64,000 nt of DNA, taken from NCBI GenBank assembly GCA_002633005.1, contig NMRA01000268.1, positions 1 to 64,000 on the forward strand, written 5' to 3'. The DNA comes from Phoronis australis. Taxonomy: Eukaryota > Phoronida > Phoronidae. Below are positions 11,331 to 22,700 of this stretch, piece by piece; the stretch's first letter is position 1; every line of letters starts with the position of its first letter. The notes under the pieces are model-generated. The model did no database searches and was not told the DNA's origin. It saw nothing but the letters and a program-made list of their open reading frames with translations. The position numbers and the translations under genes were made by a program.

Positions 11331-11761
11331 AATGAATACTTGGGAAAATACCTTGTTGAATGAGCAGCTCGCGTGTGTGCTCCGCCCGCTGGCACTGTTC
11401 CTGTATTACGTGCATGTGTATATTTCAGCACTGATACTGAAATGTATCTGGGTGGGTCACGACCCATCGTCACATATTCGTGTCATTTTATTTTTGCCTT
11501 ATGATGAGACAAGAAGAGTCACAAATGTAGCTGTCATTTTAGTCGTTAGCCTTCTTTGGTCACTTGACCGTCTGCTTTATTATTGCGTTTCGACCGACGG
11601 TCAAAGATACAGAGAATTCCAGCCACCCAGAACTTGCTAAGAAACTTTAAATTTAACGGAGACCCTACGATTATGTTTTAAACAAAAGGTAAGTCTTAAA
11701 ATTACTTTACTGAATTTGCCTTAGGCGTACTCACGTTTTTGCTCAAATAACACCTAAACGC

Positions 11762-12081
11762 ATAGGCGGATTTACGGGAGGGGTCCAGGGGGCCCGCACC
11801 CTCCCCCCCCCCTTGGCTGGTGCAAGCAAAATTAGACGGCAACAACGTAAAGAAATATTGAGTTCACCAACTAGGAACGGCGGCGGGGAGGCCCCAGAGC
11901 GCGGCGGAATCGTGTTCCCGTTTTTTTTGTTTAGTCCTCCGATAGAATTTGGGAACACCAGGTCCACATCGCCAGCCCCCGCAACCTTTCGGGCCGCCTC
12001 TGCATACAATTGCACTTTGCCCAATTCTCCGAGGCAACATGTTGCACCCCCCTCCTTATGGTATCCTAGATCCGCCAATGA
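11762..12081. mobile_element. Small TIR element ('GGCGGATCTAGG' ends)
   Basis: The left end AGGCGGATTTACGGGAGGGG and the reverse complement of the right end, TGGCGGATCTAGGATACC, form an imperfect terminal inverted repeat around about 320 bp. The same terminal word (AGTGGCGGATCTAGGATATC) starts at 19,484, so it is a family. The 171-codon minus-strand frame that spans it is GC- and Pro/Gly-rich and looks fortuitous. No clear target duplication was found. Confidence 0.5.
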
Positions 12082-12299
12082 AACGAGTGGCAGGATAAGT
12101 AATTTCATGTCCTGAGTCCTGTGTTGGTGTATTGTAGACTGTGATGAGCGTATGTGCATTTGAAGTTGTTGGAGAATGCGAACCGGTGTTTTTATTTTAT
12201 GGTGTATGTCACATGCTGTAATCTCTTGAAAGCAGAGTGCCATTGTTTGGAGATTCATTACATAAGGGAATTGAAGTGCAAGTCATGAAAATGAGGTGT

Positions 12300-14690
12300 A
12301 AAGTGGTGCATGTCTCTTATTTGACGAGTTCTGGCATTGGTAGAAATTGCAGTCTCATTTTTGTGGTGTTCGTGATAAATAAGTAAATGAAATTAAACAA
12401 TTTCTTTTTTTTTTGTTCAAAGCATTTTGATTAATGATCATTAATTATGATGGCTTCCTATCTTAAATATATTATTCCCACTTCATATTAATTAAAAACT
12501 TCATGAAGCAAATTTTGACACAAGTTAGAGTGATTCCATATAAAACCAACAGGTAGTCACAGATTTTTTTAAACGTAGCACGTGAGTTTGGTTTGGTGAG
12601 ATGTAGAAAAATTTCGCTTTTTAAGAATTTTCACCCATTCTCTTTTTATGACATGTACCTCCGATTTGCAACAAAATTGGACGCCAACGTTGAATAGTTC
12701 TTGCAGTGCGATCAATAAGGATATGAAAAGGCATACATTCAAGGTCAGGAGAAAATTCATGAAAGACAATTTTAGCAATGACTCAGTTCATGACAGACCT
12801 CAGGTATACACAGTTCAACACAACGGTCTGGACTTCATAGCAAACATACCGAGTGACCCACTCTTTGGCGTAGCATGGGGGTTCAGATGCCGCCGGAAGC
12901 CTGCCGAAGGTGGGAGAGGGAGTGCTAAACAGGTATTGTCCAAGGGGACACCAGGCACCTGCTATCTGGGGGTTACATAGCTGCTAACCGGGCATGAGGG
13001 GCGTCACTTGGTGAGGTGTCGACCGGGGGGGGGGGGTAAGGAGGTACTTGCTACGCCACTAGACTGACTATTGTCTTTTCACCTCAACTAGAAACTATGA
13101 GTAACTATGATAAAATGTAGAATACATGTACATGGAGAGGACTAGGAAAGCAAAAGTTGGGTCATTTAACTCCAGCTGTGACACTTGATCTTGTGGCTCT
13201 TGAAGTCGAAGTTTCCGGCAGTACCAATTCTAAGCCTGTCCAAAATGAGCCAATATCCGCTGTGAAATGTTGAAGTCAACACCTCGTTCAGATTTTCTTC
13301 TGAAAGATTTTGGGTGTTTAGGGTACAGACACTTCCTGCTTGGATTAAACCGGGGCCAAATTCTCTTCGGTGAATATTGCATAAGATTTAACACCACAAC
13401 TGGTCGCAAATTTACTTATTTTGGCTAGTGCGACCCCCATACTAGCTGCCACTTGCCTTTATTTTTGCGGTACTTTACAGCAACTCAGATTTTCTGAAGT
13501 GACTAAAGCCACAAAGCTTTTGCGATCGCACTTATTTGATGAAAACTCTCTAAACGAACAGAAATGATCATCGTTCTTCAGTTGTCCTTAAAACCAGTCT
13601 TTACAAAGAATAATTCTTACAAATTCAAACTTCAAAGGGATTTATTTCCATTTAAGTGACCAGAAATTGCCAAATAAATGACAATCGAAGAAAACAAGAG
13701 GATAATTACATGTACAAGATTTTTATTTATCCTCCAACCTAATGTCAACTGACTCAGTGGACAAAGGTCATCAGTTTTGATACTGATAGCGTAAAACATC
13801 CCGAAAACGACTTGTTTTCATTTGAAAGACTATAGACTTGATTTTTGTAACAATTTAAAGCATATTTCTTGTTCAAAATTTCGTTCAATTTGTCTTCAAA
13901 CTCTGCTTATCATTTCCAAAATTGACAGTTTGCAAGACAGTTTTCACTAAATGTAAAGTTGAGGCCAGATATGTTTTGGTCAGCCATCAAGATTTACTCC
14001 TTAGGTGTATGTTCAAAAAGTTACAAAAAGCTACAAACTGCAATATGACAGGAATAGGGTCACAAAAACGGCCACTAAAATTAGCTAGAAAAAGTGGTAT
14101 GTGGATTATTTCCCCTGTCTAGCGCAAAGCCGTCCGATTTGAGTTAATACTATATAATTAATTACAGTATACACTGGTTATTCCAGCCACTAATATGCAA
14201 CGTTTAATTTATTTTGTAAGTTACTCATTTTCGTTACTGAAAACATACAATTTTGGAGACGACTAATATGGCCAATTGCGATCTAGTCACGCTCCAGGGG
14301 TCATTTAGTGCACAAAGTGTGGCATTTATATTTTTTTAGAAAACCTATCCGTGTACAAAAATGACGTTGTCGTGAATTTTGACGTGTAGACTGATTTTTA
14401 AAAATCTACTGGTTTTATATAGACCTAAGCCCAAATAATGTTCATTCAACGCAATTGCAAATACTGTCAAACTTAATTGAATTTAATACAAATTTTCTAG
14501 TGTGTATTTTATTTTTTGATGGTGAACCACCACCTAAAATAGCCGCCGTCGTGAGTATCATCTGGCTCATGCAATATGGGTATTGACTCAACTGCCGCCG
14601 TACATGTTCGTAATGAGGTAAAGAACTTAAAGAAATGAATAATAAAATGAGGCAAAAACAAACACTGTTACGTAATGCTTATATTTGAGG
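12300..14690. other. No supported gene apart from the 12.87-kb MITE
   Basis: AT-rich DNA with short frames only. The 110-codon frame at 12,648-12,980 runs into the MITE and shows no family resemblance. Confidence 0.5.
12866..13063. mobile_element. Small MITE-like element, TGGCGTAGCA ends
   Basis: TGGCGTAGCA near 12,868 faces its exact inverse TGCTACGCCA near 13,052, giving a ~190-bp interval with a poly-G run near 13,025. The terminal word resembles the common CAGTGGCGTAGC-type ends of small DNA transposons. The TIR is only about 10 bp, so the call is moderate. Confidence 0.45.
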
Positions 14691-14692
14691 AG

Positions 14693-14768
14693 GCAGTGTG
14701 GCCTGGTTGATAAGTGCCCGCTTTCTTTACTCGACGTCGTGGGTTCAAGTCCCTCCAGGTCACACTGC
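14693..14768 (+). repeat. tRNA-like head of a SINE
   Basis: The span is 76 nt, tRNA length. Its ends pair perfectly over 8 bp (GCAGTGTG at 14,693-14,700 with CACACTGC at 14,761-14,768). A box-A-like TGGCCTGGTTGATAAGTGCC and a perfect box B (GGTTCAAGTCC) are present, so an internal pol III promoter is conserved. The anticodon arm does not fold well, which argues for a tRNA-derived SINE rather than a working tRNA gene. A non-tRNA tail probably continues to about 14,890. Confidence 0.6.
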
Positions 14769-15352
14769 TAAACCCTTGAGCCAGGTTTCTAGCTCCTCAG
14801 CTCGGTTTTAACCATATATCAATAAAGCATAAAAATATTTCCAGGTGATCAGTGCAATGGGCCCACATGCGAGGCCTAAGGAATAAGTTTTCTAGCTATT
14901 GTTTCACATGCGTAATTTTCTGTTCTTTCGAGATACATGTACATGTATGTGAGAAAGTTTCACTTGAGTAAGTCAGTCTTTGCCAGTATTAATTATTGTA
15001 GTAGTTTTCGTTTGCGTCAAATTAGTATTAAGTCAAAAAGTTTAAAAACCAACTAAAGCACCAACATCCGACCCAGATTATCCTTGTTCTCTCTATAGGC
15101 TTCTGAAGTAGCGTCGAAGTGCAAGAAAAACACCACTGCAAAATTACTGATCGATCATTAAGTCAATGTTTTCCATGAAAGCAAACTTCAAGCAACGCCC
15201 ACTTACCGCGTAACTTATTCCCCCCTGAAATTTATTTCCCGTGGCACAGGAGTAAGGTTTTGTGGTGCTCTAATCTATAAGCAGCCTTAGGGTTTGACCT
15301 TGCATCCTTCACAAAAACGAAAATCACACTGACGTAAATCGGAATACACGCA

Positions 15353-15542
15353 ATTTATGATCGACATATGTCCCGAAAAATAGATAAATGATACGTGCGT
15401 CGCAAGCTCGTTACCAGAGATGAAAGGAGATTGATGTAGGAGATATAAGGTCATTTATTATGACTAGTACAATTACAATAAAATGAATACAGGTAAATAA
15501 GTATAACAGGTAATCTCTGGTAAGATGGGCACTAAAAAGCGC
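15353..15542 (-). repeat. 190-bp direct repeat, copy 1 of the tyrosine-recombinase element
   Basis: This stretch (ATTTATGATCGACATATGTC through GTAAGATGGGCA) recurs at 15,884-16,073 with only about one mismatch by eye. The 341-bp spacer between the copies is unrelated. Near identity implies a recent origin or gene conversion. Direct repeats 3' of the recombinase gene are what Ngaro-type elements have. Confidence 0.85.
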
Positions 15543-15883
15543 GGGCTGCGTGGAAGTACGAGAGAATGACGAAAACTGGGAGGAAGAGGGTGGGAAAATT
15601 GAATGAGTTTTTGACGTACGACAATGTGGCCGGAACAAAGTGAATTGAAAGCGAGGTTACAATAACAAAGTAAAACGCCCCTAAAGACACGTGACAATCA
15701 TCAGCCTATAAGAGCCAAGAGCTGACCAAACTCGAGGCACGTGATAACAACAGACCAATGCGAAGGCTGGAAAAACGTCGTGTAGTCCTGCACGAGGGAA
15801 TAATGGAATCGACCAAGATGAGGGGGAAAAGGAGTAAGGCGAGTCCATATGCTCACATAAATATATTTAACGAGTGAAATACC

Positions 15884-16073
15884 ATTTATGATCGACATAT
15901 GTCCCGAAAAATAGATAAATGATACGTGCGTCGCAAGCTCGTTACCAGAGATGAAAGGAGATTGATGTAGGAGATATAAGGTCATTTATTATGACTAGTA
16001 CAATTACAATAAAATGAATACAGGTAAATAAGTATAACAGGTAATCTCTGGTAAGATGGGCAATAAAAAGCGC
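15884..16073 (-). repeat. 190-bp direct repeat, copy 2
   Basis: Second copy of the repeat at 15,353-15,542, same orientation, offset 531 bp. The copies diverge abruptly after TAAAAAGCGC. Confidence 0.85.
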
Positions 16074-16748
16074 CACAGAGATGTTGTAAGACAGCTCATG
16101 CCCATCCGCAGGGACGCACGAAGGGAGAGAAATGGAAAGAAAAGGGGTGCAGGACTACTTACAAAGGCTGTCAGCCGGATACCCAACCCTAACTCCGGGT
16201 GCCAACCGGAGGGGGAGGTACGATTTCCAGGGCTGGAACAGGTGCCGGTGTTGTCTCACCCCGTGTCATGGCGGAAAGAAAATAGATAAATGAGGAAAAA
16301 CAAGGGAGAAAAACGAACATACAAGAATACACGGACTGGTAAGCTAGAGGACGAAACGAGAGTACGAAAACTAAAAGGAAATGAGAGAAAAATATAAAAA
16401 ATGAAGCTAAGGACAAATCAAAAATAGCTAACAGAGAATAACAAAATAGTTAATATAGAGAACTAAGGCTAACAATAATCGGATATAAAGGTAGAGTAAC
16501 AAGTTAAGAATAAATGAAACACAAAATATAGGCAAAGGCCGAACAAAATGGCTAACAGGGTAGAAGAAAATATAAAATACAAAATAATCTACAAATGAGA
16601 CGTACGAGATACGGAACGAAGGGGACGGAGGGGATGGGGAAGGGGCAGGCAAAGGGATGCTAGCGAGGGAGGTGCAGGCAATACTGACACCAATGGGAGG
16701 TAACGGGTGGCTGGCCTGGGGAACGGAGGGACAAGAGGAAGGGGGAAA

Positions 16749-17330
16749 TTAGGGACGAGGTGGGGGGAAAACTGACATGCGGATGTAACCCTTGACAGCG
16801 TCGGACTTCCAGGGCCCATGCGTTGGACGACGGGCTCCGGGAGGCCGCGAGCGGCGGCAGAGGTGGCGGCTCCGAAGCGGAAACTGTGAGACTTGTAGAA
16901 GGAGGGGTCAAGGGAGGCCGAGGTTATAACGGATCGCCGGGGGGGCGTTGGGACCTGAGGGAGGTTTGAACCCACAGCTCCTGATTGATAGTGTGCCAGG
17001 GGGTTGGGGTAGAAGAACGTAGCTTGCGAAATTGCTGGTCGTAAAACATGGCATGTTGAAACCCAAAAGAGGAGATGAAGTGCAGAATTGTCTGGGCATA
17101 CTTACACAAGTGGGGGGACTGGTGAGGGTGGGAGGCGGAGTAGATGGACATATAGATGAGAAATGCCAGGAACCACTCATGGGGTGTTTGGAGAGATTTG
17201 GACCTGGGTGTGGAAGTAAGAACCTGTTGGTCGTCCTGGAGGGTGATGGAGAGGATGGAGGCGGAGGAGTGAGTGGGGTAGAGCAATTGGTGAAAGTCGA
17301 CAAATTGGTCAGTGATAATCAGATTACGAA
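16749..17330 (-). pseudogene. Tyrosine recombinase (DIRS/Ngaro-type retroelement), broken
   Basis: On the minus strand the C-terminal core of a tyrosine recombinase is plain: SHSFRFGAATSAAARGLPEP, holding the catalytic His-x-x-Arg (His codon at 16,888-16,886). It is followed, after a one-base frameshift near 16,820, by WKSDAVKGYIRMS with the nucleophile Tyr (codon 16,787-16,785) and a stop at 16,751-16,749. The spacing and wording (HSFR.GAAT...G.....MG.WKSDA...YIR) match DIRS/Ngaro-type recombinases that transposons spread in invertebrate genomes. The upstream 400 bases are split over frames; a helix-rich segment (EWFLAFLIYMSIYSAS) may be the N-terminal core-binding domain. Reverse transcriptase and RNase H parts were not found, so the element is 5'-truncated. 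Such enzymes recombine a circular DNA copy into the chromosome. Confidence 0.68.
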
Positions 17331-17419
17331 CCTAATTTTCACTCAGTGGGTGCGTTGCAACGCTTCTTCTGATTACTCCGTTCTCGCTAAGTCCCAAAGT
17401 GCGCATTAATTATTTGCGT

Positions 17420-19480
17420 ACACATAATAGGTCTGTTTTCTTGGTTTCGCCTTGGTAAAAACCATTTATATTTATCAGTTCCGGACTAAACCCTTTCCTC
17501 GAACTCCGTGCTTAGCTAGTGTGTTTCTTTCATTACAGGTTCAAGTGCTCTTGGTAGCTTATTTCCAGCCAAAAACATAACGTTCCAAAATGATAACTTA
17601 GCTCAGTCTATTTACAAAACTTTTTAATCGAAGTGACTAAAAGTCTGGTTGGTTTATTCACCCATGAGTGGTTTGTCATCGATATCAGTTGGTCAATGTT
17701 TCAGCATTTCAACTCCATGTCCTCAGATCAATTAAAACTGCAAAATAGAAAATTGTATATAAATTATTCATTTAGAACACGTGTGGTTATAAAATTTGCC
17801 CTTTACTTAGATTACAGGTAATCTCCGGGATTTGGAAAAAGTGACAAGTAGTTAGTGATTTGAAACTCGCTCAAACATTGGCTTCACGTACTGCACTGGA
17901 GGTAACGCTTTTCACGAGAATAAGGACGAAGACATTCGTCCATATGACATATGAATTGGTAAACAACATTACTTTTGGCCACTGGTAGTCGTAGACTGGA
18001 GTTGTTTTTCATGACAAAGTGACGTGACTTTACATTCTGATCATAAATAACCCCATTTAATCTATCACATGGTTTGACAACCTGAACCTGATCCTTTACA
18101 ATACTCTTATAAGCATAAGTTGGCCACTCAGATAATTATTAGACATGCAGTTCTTATTGTTGGAGCAAAACAAAACAGGCTCGGGGGTCTTTACTCTTTT
18201 ATTGTCAGAATAAGTAGCGGTAGTAGTAGTAGGCGTAATAGTAAACGTAATAGTAGGTAAACTGAAATATAACAAAAAATATGTTCAAATATACACGTTA
18301 CATAATGCTATACCATGTCTACAACAATTCAATTTCGAGGACAACGCCCAAGAAAATGACGACGGGCAAAAGGTTCACAATAATAGCAAGCGTTCGAAAC
18401 GTTAAATACACCTGACAGAACATGGAAAACTAATATACTAATGAATGCAAGTAAACTAGTTTAAATCAAGAAACATGAGTACTTACGCCGACATCGCCCC
18501 AAGTCCAGCCAAATTCCGTTGAAAATAACTATGTACATTGACGTTTCTCCACCATAAACGTTTGTGGAATGGCGTTCGAAAAAGGGCGGCACGAGAATAA
18601 GTAGTTGGAGAAAGCGGCATCTGGCGCAAGAACTACACTGTAACAAGTTTACTTACAAGGCTAGAAGCAAGCGTATTCGTATGCGTCAATCGGAATAACA
18701 TCATTACGGCGTTTTCCCGTTGCTCCCAACTTGTTCGATTCTATAGCCCAACAACAAGTTGGGAAGTTTTCCCCTGTAGCAAATATCTTAGACGACTAAT
18801 TGACTTCATTCTGGCATTTATGGTTGGAGGGCCATCTCTCTTTTGTTCGATAATTGCTCTAATCTCCAATAAGATCATATCTACCCTGACTGGCCTTATA
18901 ACATATTTGAACATAAACCAATAGCATTTCTGAAATCTTCGTCAAATGGTGATCATGTTTAGTTTTGGGTTCGCCCAAATCGCCCAACTGCAACCGAAGT
19001 TACGACAATCTATTCTTTCCGAATGCACCAATTCACTCTGAGTTAATAGATAAGTGGCCTGCTTGTTCTCATAACAGACAAAAGAGTGTGCTGGGTAGTT
19101 AACAAAGAAGCTAGATGTTATCACACGCTCAGAACCCCCAACGTCTGGTAAAGTCACTGAACGGGAAAACGCTATCATGTAACACAACATGGCAGTCTGC
19201 AGTAACACTTATAATACACGTTCTTAGTGGTACTAATTCTAGGATCAGTGTCAACATGAGAGTCGATCCTAGAAATGACAGACCAAACGTGGGTATCATC
19301 AAAAGAATTAGTATAACCATTGTTAATTAGAACTTGTCTGATGCGTTGAACTTCAACGTTGAATGTTTGCCCGTCAGATATCTGGTGCGCCCTCTTGATG
19401 TAACTAGTCAAAACCGCTAGTTTGTACCGCTCAGGGCAATCACTTTTAGCACGTAAACAGGCACCAATATCTGTAGGTTT
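17420..19480. other. No supported gene
   Basis: AT-rich DNA with a short GTAGTA-type low-complexity run near 18,215-18,260. No protein family or splice-supported exon recognised. Confidence 0.5.
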
Positions 19481-19483
19481 ACA

Positions 19484-19660
19484 GTGGCGGATCTAGGATA
19501 TCATAAGAGGGCCCGACACTTTGTCTCGAAAACATTCGCGCAAAGCACGTTTGTAGAGGCGCATAGCGCCGAATGGTTGGAGGTCAAGAGGTGGGGTTTG
19601 CACCTCCCGCCCAGGAGAAAATTTTGATTTGTCTCTAAAAACAAGCATCTTCCTTGATTT
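19484..19660. mobile_element. One end of a 'GGCGGATCTAGG' element
   Basis: The word AGTGGCGGATCTAGGATATC followed by ATAAGAGGGCCC matches the right terminal repeat of the element at 11.76-12.08 kb. The other end is not evident; the tandem array begins soon after, so this may be a truncated copy. Confidence 0.4.
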
Positions 19661-19779
19661 CTGAAGTATTATCAAAGAAAAAAAGAATAAAAAAGAAAAA
19701 AAGATAACGAAAAAGAAAAGAGATAAAGAAAAAAGACAAAGAAATAGAAAAAAAAGAAATGAAAGCGTTCCGAGGAGCG

Positions 19780-22700
19780 ACACTTGGCAAAATTAACAGA
19801 AAAGAAAACGATAGAGATGATGACGAAGATGACGAATATGACGACGATGGTGACGATGATGAGCGATACAAGTAATGATAACATTCATAAGACAAACGTA
19901 GAGGTCAGAAATCAGTAAGTATAGGCTACTGTCTTGAGCGGCACTTGGCGAAATTAACTGAAAACAGGACGACGGGGTTCATGACGAAGATGATGAATAT
20001 GATGACTATGGTGATGATGCTGAACAAAATCATGACATTCATATGAAGCACTTAGATATAGATACCATAAATCAGCAAGAAATAGGCTACACTCTTGTTC
20101 AATAGAAACTAAACCAACATCAATGCGGCAAGAGCGCTCAACAAAGGAACAGCTCTATCAGAAATCTCAAATAATTCAAAAAGTAGACGTCCTAGCGAAA
20201 AATGAAAAATATCCTCTGAAAGCCTGTTCAAAACTCTTTCTAAATTTATGGTATCGCTTAATTCCGTAAATTTTTGGAAAAAAAGGAAATTTTTGCGTTT
20301 TTTTAAGAATTTCAAAGTCAAATAACTCAAAAACGGTAAGTCTGAGGAAAAATTGTTAGATATCATTTGAAAGAATATACCTCAAAAAATCCACATGCAA
20401 AAAATCACGTCTTCTTCTCTTCCCGTTTAAAATCGCACTCCAGCACGACTGATAACGGGTCAACATGCGCCAGATCCGCCATCTTGAAAGCAACTTCCGG
20501 TTTTTTGGCTCTGTATAATAGCATGTCATAAGAAACTAATACCTCTAAAATACGAAGCAATTGGTCTTATAATGCGCCCTCTACACGTTTTTAGGCCAAA
20601 ATCGAGGTGCGCATGCGCGATCGCCGATATTTCCGCCATCTTTAATCGGAAAGGAACAATTTCTAATGAACTTGTAGCACACTTCCGGTCCATTGACTGT
20701 GCCGATTCTTAGCCTTGTACGTAAAAAATTGTAGCCTCCAGAAGCATTTGAACCTTAAAATGAAAACAAAATGGCCGCCACAGCCGCCATCTTGGATCCG
20801 ATTATGACGAAAAACAATAGGCTTCTAGTACTTCCGGTACTACGTGTTTTGTGTAAATTTCGAAAATTGCGACCTGTATCATGCAAACAAAAAAAATTAG
20901 TGTCAGAGCAACATACTTGGCGAAATTTATTTCGCCAAGTAAAAAACGAGAGCGATCGGAGGAGCGACACTTGGCAAAATTACGCGAAAACAGGACAATG
21001 GGGAGGACGACGACGACGACGATCATGACGACTAGCGAGAAATGAAAAATATCTTATGAAAGCCCGTTTAAAACTATATCGAACTGTACAGATTTCTGAT
21101 CGGTTAATATACATGGCAAGAAAATCCCGACACACAAAACTATTTGCAAAAACGCCAAATTTGACAATTTTCTCCCCGAAATAACCACCTTCCTGCAATT
21201 GCTAGAAAAAGTCTGGCTACAGATTCAGAATGCTCGCCCTCACTAGATTCTAACTATGTAGTCATAGTACGCCTCTTACCAGCTACGTTTTTGGCAAATT
21301 TGATCTATCTGACAGCCACCTGAAATCGCACCCGGTTTCTCGGACAGCAGACGTCAGGGGTTGATAGCAAATGACAGCCACCAGTTTGCATCAAAAGTAG
21401 GTAAAAATTGTCTTTTCTCATTCAAAAACACAAGTAAATAAGTTTCCTGGAAACTGTTGTCGACAATTTTCTCAAACCACCCGCCAAACCTGACACACGC
21501 CCTCAACATAAATTCTAGAGACTAGAAAATGCTCCGTGGCCGTGGCCTGACTGTTCAGTGCTACCTACATTCTTGAGCGACAATAGGCAAAATTAACGAC
21601 GATGATGATTGTGGTGATGAAGGTGGCGATGATGACATTCATACGACGAACTTAGATGTCATAAATTAGTAAGAAATAAGCTACAGTCTTGTTCAAATAA
21701 ACTAAACCAAAATCAATGCAGTAAGAGCGCTCAACAAAGAAACAGCGCTATCTAAAAATCTCAAATAATTCAAAAAGTAGACGTCCTAGCGAAAAATGAA
21801 AAACTTCATCTGAAAGCCCGTTCCAAACTCTATGTAAATCAGTAGTTTCGAAACATTCCATAATTTTTTCGAAAATACTGAAATTTTCGTTTTTTTTGAA
21901 ATTCAAAGTCAAATAACTCGAAAACGGTAAGTCTGAGAAGAACGTTATCGCAGAACTTTTGAAAGAGCATACTTCAAGGAATCCACATGCTAAAATTCAC
22001 GTCATTTGCTCTTCCCGGTAAAAATGCGACCGTAGAACGATTGAAAACGGATGAAAATGCGCCAGAGCCGCCATTTTGAAAGTGTTTTCCGGTTAAACAA
22101 AATTTTATAAAAGTCAATAAATAGCAACAAACACGTGACCAGTTTGAAAATGATTGGTTCGCCAATGCGCCCTTTACAGGAAAAAACGTTTTCGGCCACT
22201 TATCGAGGTGCGCATGCGCCATTGCCGATATTTCCGCTATCTTTGACCGGAACTTAAAGATTTACGGCACAGTTGTAGTACTTTTGTACTATAATAATCA
22301 TTTCAATGTTCAGCCCTGCACGTCGAAAAATGCGGCCTCTATGAGAAATGTCTTCATGGTCTTGTTCAATACAAGCTAAATCAAAAGCTGTGCAGCAAGA
22401 GCTTTCAACAAAGGAACAGCGGTAGCAGAAAATCTCGAATAATTCAAAAAGTAGGCGTCGTAGCGAAAAATGGAAAATACCTTCTGAAAGCCCGTTTAAA
22501 ACTCTATCAGGATTGATAGCTTCGCAACATTCCATAAATTTTTCAAAAAAATTTGCGTTTTTTGAAATTCAAAGTCAAATAACTCGAGAACGGTAAGTCT
22601 GAGAAAACCGTTATCCCAGAACTTTTGAAAAAGCATACCTCAATGAATCCACATGCAAAAATTCATGTCTTTTGCTCTTCCCGTTAAAAATGCAACGATT

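Noticed and set aside
11743-12258. 171-codon minus-strand open frame
   Set aside because: Most of it is a small TIR element with GC-rich ends; composition (runs of Pro/Gly/Arg) reflects poly-G/C tracts.
14693-14768. Functional tRNA gene on the plus strand
   Set aside because: Perfect end pairing and box B, yet the anticodon arm does not fold; more likely a SINE head.
16428-17303. Several Pro/Ser-rich minus frames as separate genes
   Set aside because: They are shifted readings of the decayed recombinase region and its GC-rich flanks.
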